NCBI GenBank assembly: GCA_018065815.1
Contig: JAGHSP010000398.1
Location: 1 to 7,340, forward strand
Reading direction: 5' to 3'
DNA: 7,340 bases
Source of the DNA: Candidatus Sodaliphilus limicaballi
GTDB lineage: Bacteria > Bacteroidota > Bacteroidia > Bacteroidales > Muribaculaceae
Shown piece after piece: positions 1 to 5,997 of the stretch (position 1 is its first letter; each line of letters opens with the position of its first letter). Under the pieces are notes generated by a model. It was not told where the DNA came from. It saw nothing but the letters and a program-made list of their open reading frames with translations, and made no database searches. Made by a program: the position numbers and the translations under genes.

Positions 1-1
1 A

Positions 2-29
2 CACATTTCTATATATAACGTGAAATGTG
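2..29. repeat. Inverted repeat (hairpin) downstream of guaB
   Basis: A perfect 8-bp inverted repeat, CACATTTC (2-9) and GAAATGTG (22-29), flanks a 12-base A/T-rich loop. It starts 38 bases beyond the guaB stop codon, so it could form a hairpin in the guaB 3' untranslated RNA. No T-tract follows on the minus strand within the window, so it does not meet the usual pattern of an intrinsic terminator. It could be a 3'-end stabilising hairpin, a protein-binding site or chance in A/T-rich DNA. The window ends one base past it, so the context on that side cannot be judged. Confidence 0.4.
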
Positions 30-66
30 CAATAAAATTATATATACCTGAAAAAATAATTAATTT

Positions 67-1539
67 TTAACTGGGACGGTAGTTGGGAGCTTCGCTAGTT
101 ATAGTCACGTCATGCGGGTGGCTCTCGGCAACACCTGCATTAGTAATGCGGACAAATTGAGCGTGGTGAAGTTCATTAATAGTAGCGGCACCGCAATAAC
201 CCATACCAGAGCGAAGTCCACCAAGCATCTGATAAATCACCTCATACAGAGATCCTTTATAAGGAACACGTGCAGCAATTCCTTCGGGCACAAGCTTCTT
301 GGCGTCGGTAACGCTACCCTGGAAATAACGATCCTTTGAACCTTTCTCCATAGCTTCGAGAGATCCCATGCCACGATAAGTCTTGAATTTCCTACCATTG
401 AAAATGATAGTTTCGCCCGGAGACTCCTCAACACCTGCAAACATACCGCCAAGCATAACAGAACTTGCACCTGCAGCAAGTGCTTTCACAATATCGCCAG
501 AATAACGTATGCCACCATCAGCAATCAATGGGACATCAGTTCCTTCAAGAGCCTTTGCCACATCATAAACAGCCGACAACTGGGGAACGCCTATGCCAGC
601 AATGATACGGGTTGTGCATATAGATCCAGGACCAATACCCACCTTAACACCATCAGCACCGTTCTCAACAAGAAACTTTGCAGCCTCGCCAGTAGCAATA
701 TTACCTACTACAACATCAATCTGAGGGAATTGTGCCTTCACCTGCTTGAGAACCTCTACCACGCCACGAGTATGGCCATGTGCTGTGTCAATGACAATAG
801 CGTCAACTCCTGCATCAACAAGTGCCTTTGCACGCATGAGGCTGTCGGTAGTGACACCGATGCCGGCTGCTACACGCAGTCGTCCGCGTGAGTCCTTGCA
901 TGCGTTGGGTTTGTCCTTGGCCTTTGTAATATCTTTATATGTAACAAGGCCAACAAGCTTGCCTTCAGCGTCTATAACTGGAAGTTTTTCAATCTTATGG
1001 GTCTGGAGAATTTTAGCAGCTTCTTCAAGATTGGTCGATTGGTTAGTTGTCACGAGGTTTTCACTCGTCATCACATCATCGATTGCACGATCAAGGTTGG
1101 CCTCAAAGCGAAGGTCGCGGTTAGTGACAATTCCCACAAGTTTGCGGTCATCATCAACAACAGGAATGCCGCCAATGTGGTATTCACACATCATGTTCAA
1201 CGCATCTCCCACAGTAGAGCCTCGCTTGATGGTAACGGGATCATATATCATACCATTCTCGGCACGCTTGACCATGTGGACCTGACGAGCTTGCTCCTCA
1301 ATAGACATATTCTTGTGAATCACGCCAATACCGCCTTCGCGAGCAATCGCAATAGCGAGTCTCGCTTCTGTTACTGTGTCCATAGCGGCCGAAATGAGCG
1401 GAACATTCAATTCTATGTTTCGCGAAAAGCGCGTCTTTAAACACACATCCTTAGGAAGTACTTGGGAATAAGCAGGAATTAACAAGACATCATCAAACGT
1501 GAGTCCATCCATTTTCACTCGATCTGCAATAAATGACAT
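67..1539 (-). CDS. guaB: IMP dehydrogenase
   Basis: Inosine-5'-monophosphate dehydrogenase, 490 residues, oxidises IMP to XMP with NAD+, the committed step of guanine nucleotide synthesis in the cytoplasm. The catalytic (beta/alpha)8 barrel (about 1-95 and 212-490) is interrupted by two CBS domains (about 96-150 and 157-210), the usual allosteric purine-nucleotide-sensing module. The active-site loop GSICTT gives catalytic Cys308, next to the phosphate-binding GIGPGS. The IMP-binding DGG is at 341-343, the NAD-site Asp is D251 in the DTAHGH motif, and the mobile-flap Arg-Tyr pair is R404-Y405 (KDRYFQG). The length matches full bacterial enzymes, so the gene looks intact. The ATG at 1539 is preceded by an A/T-rich leader without Shine-Dalgarno and by a good promoter, and it gives the usual family N-terminus (FDDVLL at about 15-20). 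Because of that promoter it is probably transcribed separately from recQ, 174 bases upstream. Confidence 0.98.
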   Translation of the reverse strand: MSFIADRVKMDGLTFDDVLLIPAYSQVLPKDVCLKTRFSRNIELNVPLISAAMDTVTEARLAIAIAREGGIGVIHKNMSIEEQARQVHMVKRAENGMIYDPVTIKRGSTVGDALNMMCEYHIGGIPVVDDDRKLVGIVTNRDLRFEANLDRAIDDVMTSENLVTTNQSTNLEEAAKILQTHKIEKLPVIDAEGKLVGLVTYKDITKAKDKPNACKDSRGRLRVAAGIGVTTDSLMRAKALVDAGVDAIVIDTAHGHTRGVVEVLKQVKAQFPQIDVVVGNIATGEAAKFLVENGADGVKVGIGPGSICTTRIIAGIGVPQLSAVYDVAKALEGTDVPLIADGGIRYSGDIVKALAAGASSVMLGGMFAGVEESPGETIIFNGRKFKTYRGMGSLEAMEKGSKDRYFQGSVTDAKKLVPEGIAARVPYKGSLYEVIYQMLGGLRSGMGYCGAATINELHHAQFVRITNAGVAESHPHDVTITSEAPNYRPS

Positions 1540-1570
1540 AAGAAAAAATTTTTAAATGCTAAATCAATTA

Positions 1571-1580
1571 TTGCATGCAA
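1571..1580. repeat. 10-bp palindrome over the guaB -7/start region
   Basis: TTGCATGCAA is a perfect palindrome. It overlaps the last three bases of the guaB -7 element and the predicted transcription start. It does not extend further on either side. The position suits a repressor operator, but a 10-bp palindrome in such A/T-rich DNA may be accidental. Confidence 0.35.
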
Positions 1581-1608
1581 ATTTACTAATTATTCTGCAC
1601 ATGGCAAA
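1578..1608 (-). promoter_or_regulatory. Bacteroidota-type promoter of guaB
   Basis: On the minus strand TTTG (1605-1608) is followed after 19 bases by TAAATTTG (1578-1585). This matches the established Bacteroides primary sigma factor consensus of a -33 TTTG and a -7 TAnnTTTG separated by about 19-21 bases. Transcription would start around 1571, giving a guaB leader of about 30 bases, too short for a riboswitch. The -33 box overlaps a 12-bp palindrome (1607-1618) and the -7 box overlaps a 10-bp palindrome (1571-1580), so control by a DNA-binding protein is possible but not shown. Confidence 0.75.
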
Positions 1609-1672
1609 GTTTAAACTTCATTTTTACAGAAATTTAAATGTATATGGCCGTCAATGTGCAGCCTCTTGCCAT
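1595..1672. repeat. Overlapping inverted repeats upstream of guaB
   Basis: CTGCACAT (1595-1602) and ATGTGCAG (1654-1661) form a perfect 8-bp inverted repeat with centres 59 bases apart. ATGGCAA (1601-1607) and TTGCCAT (1666-1672) form a second, 7-bp pair that shares two bases with the first. The right-hand partners occur in the order that makes the two pairings cross, so in RNA they would form a pseudoknot or alternative structures rather than one nested stem. The proximal arms lie within or next to the guaB -33 box and spacer, and the distal arms lie about 50-60 bases upstream, in the recQ 3' untranslated region. No T-tract follows, so this is not a standard terminator. Confidence 0.4.
1607..1618. 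repeat. 12-bp palindrome at the guaB -33 box
   Basis: AAGTTTAAACTT is a perfect 12-bp palindrome overlapping two bases of the guaB -33 TTTG. Its 10-bp core AGTTTAAACT recurs at the clpX-recQ junction (3936-3945), and I find the inner octamer GTTTAAAC nowhere else in the window. It could be an operator for a dimeric regulator. Function is inferred only from symmetry, position and recurrence. Confidence 0.4.
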
Positions 1673-1713
1673 TAATCTAATGAATCTTGATGCGTTTAAT
1701 TCTTTTTATCAGA

Positions 1714-3894
1714 CTAGTTGCCCATCTCGCTTATAAACTTGATGCGCATCATTCTTATCTCTTCTTCGGGATATTCAGGTCCTAGTTCACGGAAAGCTGT
1801 TTCAAGATCGTCGGTCTCGCTCTCGCGGAAATAATCGAAGATCTCATCTTGTATGTCGGGATCAATTTGTTCATTGATATAATAATCAATATTAATTTTA
1901 TACCCGGCATAAACAATAGAATCAATCTCCTTGAGCAAGTCGCAGAAATCCATATGATTAGACTCGGCTATGGCATCAAGAGCAATCTTGCGGTCTATAC
2001 TTTGTATCAATTTTATTTTTAGATTAGTCTTGCTAGCGACCGACAGAACCCTGAAGTCTTCGATTCGTTCGATTTCGTTCTCCTCAACATATTTTTTAAT
2101 GAGTTTCACGAATTCCTCGCCATAACGCTTGGCCTTGCCCACTCCCACTCCAGGAATAAGGCTCAATTCCTCGATGGTGATGGGGTATGTAGTAGCCATA
2201 GCATCTAACGATGGATCCTGGAAGATAACATAAGGCGGCAGACTATTGCGTCTAGCGATATCTTTGCGTAAATCTTTGAGCATGCTGCACAATTCTGGAC
2301 TCAACGAACTGCCGGCAACACTTGCGCCCTCATTATCGTCAATGTCACTGTAATCAATATCTTCCACTACCTTAAACGACTTTTTGTTAGTAAGGAATTG
2401 CTTGCCTGCCTCTGTGACTTTAAGCACTCCGTAGTTTTCAATATCTTTATTGAGATACCCCGATATCACTCCTTGTCGTAATACCGACCCTAGCAAGCGA
2501 GCTTCTACTCCCTTCATGCAGCCAAACACATCTTCAAGTTCATGATGCTTGTAGGACTTGACCTCTGGCGTCACGTCACCACGCATCACTGCCACTACAT
2601 ATTCGCTCTTAAAACGTTCTTTAAGCGCAAGTATAGTCTCAATGGCTGCACACAGTTCATCTCGAGCTTCTACACGTTTCTTGGGATACAAACAGTTGTC
2701 GCAGTTGCCGCACTCGTCGGCTTCAAAATTCTCGCCGAAGTAGTGAAGCAGTGTCTTGCGTCGACATACGCTTGACTCGGCATAAGCAGTTGTCTCATTG
2801 AGCAGTTGCTTGCCTATCTCTTGTTCGGCAACAGGCTTGCCTTGCATGAATTTTTCAAGTTTGAGCAAGTCTTTCTTTGCATAGAATGTGATGCATTTGC
2901 CTTCTCCTCCATCACGTCCCGCACGTCCAGTTTCTTGATAATATCCTTCAAGGCTCTTGGGTATGTCATAGTGGATGACATAACGCACATCAGGTTTGTC
3001 GATACCCATACCGAAAGCAATGGTAGCAACTATCACGTCAACTTCCTCATTCAAGAAAGCATCTTGGTTTTCCGAGCGCTTGACGCTGTCCATTCCTGCA
3101 TGGTAAGGTAACACCTTAATGTCATTAATAGAAAGGAATTCGGCCAGTTCTTCAACTTTCTTGCGGCTCAAGCAATAAATGATACCCGACTTACCTGCGT
3201 TAGACTTGATGAACTTGCATATTTCTTTGTCAATATCACGGGTCTTGGGTCTTACCTCGTAATACAGGTTGGGACGGTTGAAAGACGACTTGAACACACT
3301 CGCGTCGTTCATGCCAAGTGTTTTCTGGATGTCATGCTGCACCTTGGGGGTAGCTGTTGCTGTCAATGCGATGATGGGGCGAGTGCCAATACGCTCTATC
3401 AGGGGTCTGATGCGTCTGTATTCTGGTCTGAAGTCATGTCCCCACTCCGAGATGCAATGTGCTTCATCCACAGCATAGAAAGAAATTTTCACTGTCTTCA
3501 GGAAATTAACGTTTTCTTCTTTATTGAGCGACTCGGGTGCTACATATAACAACTTTGTTCGACCTGCCACAACATCCTCTTTAACCTGGTCGATGGACTG
3601 GCGGTTGAGCGAGGAGTTCAGGAAATGTGCAATACCATCGTTCTCGCCATAGTTGCGCATGGCATCAACCTGGTTTTTCATGAGAGCAATGAGCGGAGAG
3701 ATAACAATCGCAGTTCCCTCCATTAGTAATGCAGGTAACTGATAGCACAATGATTTTCCGCCACCAGTGGGCATGAGCACAAAGGTGTCACGCTCATTTA
3801 GGACATTCTCAATGATAGGTTCTTGATTACCTTTAAAGGTATCAAAACCAAAGTATTCTTTGAGTTCGGCAGTCAGTTGCTCTCGGTTGAACAT
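1714..3894 (-). CDS. recQ: ATP-dependent DNA helicase RecQ
   Basis: RecQ, a 3'-5' superfamily 2 helicase of 726 residues, unwinds forks and recombination intermediates in DNA repair. Domains in order: helicase core with motif 0 around FKGNQ (20-24), Walker A PTGGGKS (42-48), DEAH (143-146), the aromatic-rich loop with W151, TATAT (178-182) and motif VI QETGRAGRD (320-328) with the arginine finger. A zinc-binding site follows with C377, C395, C398 and C401, then an RQC winged-helix region (about 405-510). After an acidic linker (511-525) comes an HRDC domain (about 530-605) with LIPGVGVGKAKRYG. The remaining 120 residues are acidic and absent from E. coli RecQ (about 610 residues); long C-termini are common in Bacteroidota RecQ. 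All catalytic motifs are intact. The ATG at 3894 is 49 bases after the clpX stop, with no promoter match or Shine-Dalgarno in the gap, so co-transcription with clpX is likely. Confidence 0.96.
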   Translation of the reverse strand: MFNREQLTAELKEYFGFDTFKGNQEPIIENVLNERDTFVLMPTGGGKSLCYQLPALLMEGTAIVISPLIALMKNQVDAMRNYGENDGIAHFLNSSLNRQSIDQVKEDVVAGRTKLLYVAPESLNKEENVNFLKTVKISFYAVDEAHCISEWGHDFRPEYRRIRPLIERIGTRPIIALTATATPKVQHDIQKTLGMNDASVFKSSFNRPNLYYEVRPKTRDIDKEICKFIKSNAGKSGIIYCLSRKKVEELAEFLSINDIKVLPYHAGMDSVKRSENQDAFLNEEVDVIVATIAFGMGIDKPDVRYVIHYDIPKSLEGYYQETGRAGRDGGEGKCITFYAKKDLLKLEKFMQGKPVAEQEIGKQLLNETTAYAESSVCRRKTLLHYFGENFEADECGNCDNCLYPKKRVEARDELCAAIETILALKERFKSEYVVAVMRGDVTPEVKSYKHHELEDVFGCMKGVEARLLGSVLRQGVISGYLNKDIENYGVLKVTEAGKQFLTNKKSFKVVEDIDYSDIDDNEGASVAGSSLSPELCSMLKDLRKDIARRNSLPPYVIFQDPSLDAMATTYPITIEELSLIPGVGVGKAKRYGEEFVKLIKKYVEENEIERIEDFRVLSVASKTNLKIKLIQSIDRKIALDAIAESNHMDFCDLLKEIDSIVYAGYKINIDYYINEQIDPDIQDEIFDYFRESETDDLETAFRELGPEYPEEEIRMMRIKFISEMGN

Positions 3895-3934
3895 GATGGT
3901 ATATTGTTATGGGTTAATATCTTTCTCTGTGTAA

Positions 3935-3946
3935 TAGTTTAAACTA
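3935..3946. repeat. 12-bp palindrome at the clpX stop / recQ upstream junction
   Basis: TAGTTTAAACTA is a perfect 12-bp palindrome covering the clpX stop codon (3944-3946) and the start of the clpX-recQ gap. Its central ten bases are identical to those of the palindrome at the guaB promoter (1608-1617). No promoter match lies between it and recQ, so if it binds a protein the effect on recQ is not obvious. Confidence 0.35.
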
Positions 3947-5179
3947 GGCTTGCGACAACATTTCAAAATTGGATTTCTCCAGTTGCTCTTTTGCATACTG
4001 TCGCGTGAGCATAAATTCAGTCACTCCGCTTGACGGCACTTGATACATGGCATCAATCATCACCGTCTCGAAGATAGACCTAAGTCCTCGTGCTCCAAGT
4101 TTATACTCTATCGCTTTATCTACTATATAATCAAGCACATCGTCATCGATATTGAGTTTCACGTTGTCCATCTCTAGGAGTTTGACATATTGCTTGACAA
4201 TAGAATTCTTGGGCTCAATGAGAATGCGACGCAAAGCATCACGGTCAAGCGGCTCAAGATTAGTGAGGATGGGCAAGCGACCGATGATTTCTGGAATTAA
4301 CCCGTAAGACCTCAAGTCCTGTGGTGCCACAAAGTGAAGCAGTTTTTCGCGGTCTTGCTGACTAACGTGGTTATCTACACCAAATCCCACTACATGAGTA
4401 TTCATACGTTGTGCTATTTTCTGTTCAATGCCTTCAAAAGCACCTCCACACACGAACAAAATATTCTTGGTATCGACAGCGATCATCTTCTGGTCAGGAT
4501 GCTTGCGTCCACCTTGAGGCGGTACATTCACGATTGAGCCTTCAAGCAGTTTTAGCAGACCTTGCTGTACGCCCTCGCCGCTCACGTCGCGAGTGATTGA
4601 CGGGTTATCTCCCTTGCGAGCAATCTTATCAATCTCATCAATAAACACGATGCCACGTTGAGCTTGCGCCACATCATAGTCACACGCCTGCAGCAGCCTG
4701 GTGAGCAAGCTTTCAATGTCCTCGCCCACGTAACCGGCTTCGGTGAGCACTGTTGCGTCAACGATAGCGAATGGCACTTTAAGCAATTTGGCAATGGTCT
4801 TTGCAAGAAGGGTTTTGCCAGTTCCTGTGGGACCAACAATGATAATGTTAGACTTCTCGATATCAACGTCGTCCTTATCCTGTTTTAGGCGTTTATAGTG
4901 ATTATAAACCGCTACCGAGAGATATTTCTTGGCCGTGTCCTGCCCTATCACATATTGGTCGAGATAAGCCTTGATTTCTTCGGGCTTGGGCAGAGACTCT
5001 AATTCCACGTCATCTGCATCAGCCTTGGCTTGATGCAGGTATTCGTGTACGATTTCATTGGCACGTTCAGCACACTCGTCGCATATACAACCAGCCATTC
5101 CCGGCAACAGCAGTCTCACTTCGTCACTGCCACGACCGCAAAAACTACACGTCAACTCTTCTTGCTTCTTTTTTGCCAT
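3944..5179 (-). CDS. clpX: ATP-dependent Clp protease ATP-binding subunit ClpX
   Basis: ClpX, 411 residues, is the hexameric AAA+ unfoldase that recognises tagged proteins and threads them into ClpP. The N-terminal zinc-binding domain uses C11, C14, C33 and C36 (C31 is an additional cysteine). The AAA+ core shows Walker A GPTGTGKT (116-123), pore-1 loop GYVG (149-152), Walker B IVFIDE with D181-E182, pore-2 loop around 197-206, the RKH loop (225-227), arginine finger R301 (in EIIGRLP) and sensor-2 GAR with R364. The ClpP-docking loop reads VGF (264-266) where E. coli has IGF, an accepted variation. Everything expected for an active unfoldase is present. The gene starts 7 bases after clpP stops, indicating co-transcription and probable translational coupling. 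There is no Shine-Dalgarno; the ATG at 5179 is fixed by the family N-terminus just ahead of the zinc motif. Confidence 0.98.
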   Translation of the reverse strand: MAKKKQEELTCSFCGRGSDEVRLLLPGMAGCICDECAERANEIVHEYLHQAKADADDVELESLPKPEEIKAYLDQYVIGQDTAKKYLSVAVYNHYKRLKQDKDDVDIEKSNIIIVGPTGTGKTLLAKTIAKLLKVPFAIVDATVLTEAGYVGEDIESLLTRLLQACDYDVAQAQRGIVFIDEIDKIARKGDNPSITRDVSGEGVQQGLLKLLEGSIVNVPPQGGRKHPDQKMIAVDTKNILFVCGGAFEGIEQKIAQRMNTHVVGFGVDNHVSQQDREKLLHFVAPQDLRSYGLIPEIIGRLPILTNLEPLDRDALRRILIEPKNSIVKQYVKLLEMDNVKLNIDDDVLDYIVDKAIEYKLGARGLRSIFETVMIDAMYQVPSSGVTEFMLTRQYAKEQLEKSNFEMLSQA

Positions 5180-5186
5180 TGATTAA

Positions 5187-5861
5187 TTATTTTTTTGCTC
5201 TGACTAATACATTATCAATCATACCATAGGCCAGTGCTTCGTCGCTGGTCATCCAGTAATCGCGGTCGCTGTCGGCATAAACCTTGTCGTAGGGTTGTCC
5301 CGAGTGGTCGCTGATGATTGTGTAAAGTTCTTTCTTGAGTTTCAGTATTTCGCGTGAAGTAATCTCGATGTCAGACGCCTGTCCTTGGATTCCGCCCATG
5401 GGCTGATGTATCATCACACGTGAGTGTTTCAGAGCATGGCGCTTACCCTTCTCGCCAGCAACGAGCAACACGGCAGCCATCGATGCAGCCATGCCAGTGC
5501 ATATTGTGGACACATCGCTCTGGATATACTGCATTGTGTCATAAATGCCCAGTCCGGCATATACCGAACCGCCAGGAGAATTGATATATAATGAAATGTC
5601 CTTGCCGGGATCAGCCGAGTCAAGGTATAACAACTGTGCTTGAATTACATTAGCAGTGTAATCATCTACTTGTGTGCCTAAGAAAATAATACGGTCCATC
5701 ATCAAGCGCGAGAACACATCGATCTGTGTCACGTTAAGTTTACGCTCTTCCATGATAGTAGGGTTGATATAACTATCACTAACATGACTTGCATACTGGT
5801 CAAGCGAAAGGCCGTTCATTCCTAAATGATTCACGGCAAATTTGCGGAAATCGTCGTTCAT
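5187..5861 (-). CDS. clpP: ATP-dependent Clp protease proteolytic subunit ClpP
   Basis: ClpP, 224 residues, is the serine peptidase that assembles as a double heptameric barrel and degrades substrates fed by ClpX. The catalytic triad is S127 (GMAASMA), H152 (MIHQP) and D201 (DRDYWM), with spacings of 25 and 49 residues exactly as in E. coli ClpP. The oxyanion/substrate strand SPGGSVYAG is at 95-103. About 30 residues precede the segment aligning with the mature E. coli N-terminus (NPTIMEER, 33-40), against a 14-residue propeptide in E. coli. This long leader is usual in Bacteroidota and may be removed on maturation. The axial-loop region reads RKLNVTQID rather than the RGERSFD type. The ATG at 5861 lies 28 bases after a TAnnTTTG element, and an internal ATG at M15 is a less likely start. 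It is the first gene of a likely clpP-clpX-recQ unit and is separated from tig by a terminator. Confidence 0.98.
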   Translation of the reverse strand: MNDDFRKFAVNHLGMNGLSLDQYASHVSDSYINPTIMEERKLNVTQIDVFSRLMMDRIIFLGTQVDDYTANVIQAQLLYLDSADPGKDISLYINSPGGSVYAGLGIYDTMQYIQSDVSTICTGMAASMAAVLLVAGEKGKRHALKHSRVMIHQPMGGIQGQASDIEITSREILKLKKELYTIISDHSGQPYDKVYADSDRDYWMTSDEALAYGMIDNVLVRAKK

Positions 5862-5889
5862 AATATTATATTGATTATTTATGTTTCTT

Positions 5890-5897
5890 CAAAGTTA
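5890..5897 (-). promoter_or_regulatory. Probable -7 element of the clpP promoter
   Basis: TAACTTTG on the minus strand is an exact match to the Bacteroidota -7 consensus TAnnTTTG. It ends 28 bases before the clpP ATG and sits downstream of the tig terminator, where a promoter for clpP-clpX is needed. No clear TTTG is found 19-21 bases upstream. The nearest similar sequences are CTTG at about 16 bases and TTTA at about 22 bases. Just upstream there is an A8 tract, which may help the polymerase as an UP-like element. The predicted leader is about 20 bases. Confidence 0.5.
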
Positions 5898-5941
5898 CTA
5901 CTTTTTTTTGAAACAAGGTTAAATTTTTGTGTGTTTTTTTC

Positions 5942-5975
5942 AAAAAAAGGGGCGAATAACAGAGATACCGCCCCT
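5942..5975 (-). terminator. Rho-independent terminator after tig
   Basis: On the minus strand AGGGGCG (5969-5975) and CGCCCCT (5948-5954) form a perfect 7-bp stem, six of the seven pairs G-C, around a 14-base loop. A run of T begins at once (5942-5948). The hairpin starts 22 bases after the tig stop codon, so it should end the tig transcript and separate it from clpP. On the plus strand no T-tract follows the stem, so it acts in one direction only. Confidence 0.88.
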
Positions 5976-5997
5976 ATATTGTGTCTTAGAAGTTTGA

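Noticed and set aside
50..69. A/T-only stem (AAAAAT/ATTTTT) at the guaB stop codon
   Set aside because: Six A-T pairs only, with no stable G/C core; expected by chance in such A/T-rich sequence.
746..1440. Long open frames on the plus strand opposite guaB (179 and 147 codons)
   Set aside because: They lie wholly antisense to a clearly conserved gene, overlap each other, and show no recognisable domain; they are by-products of guaB codon use.
1540..1570. Possible purine riboswitch ahead of guaB
   Set aside because: The predicted leader is only about 30 bases and lacks any stem structure of the size needed for an aptamer.
1671..1713. Terminator directly after recQ
   Set aside because: The only small hairpin is CATTA/TAATG with a 3-base loop and no T-tract on the minus strand; too weak to call.
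3895..3943. Separate recQ promoter in the clpX-recQ gap
   Set aside because: No TAnnTTTG or TTTG pair at proper spacing is present; co-transcription with clpX fits better.
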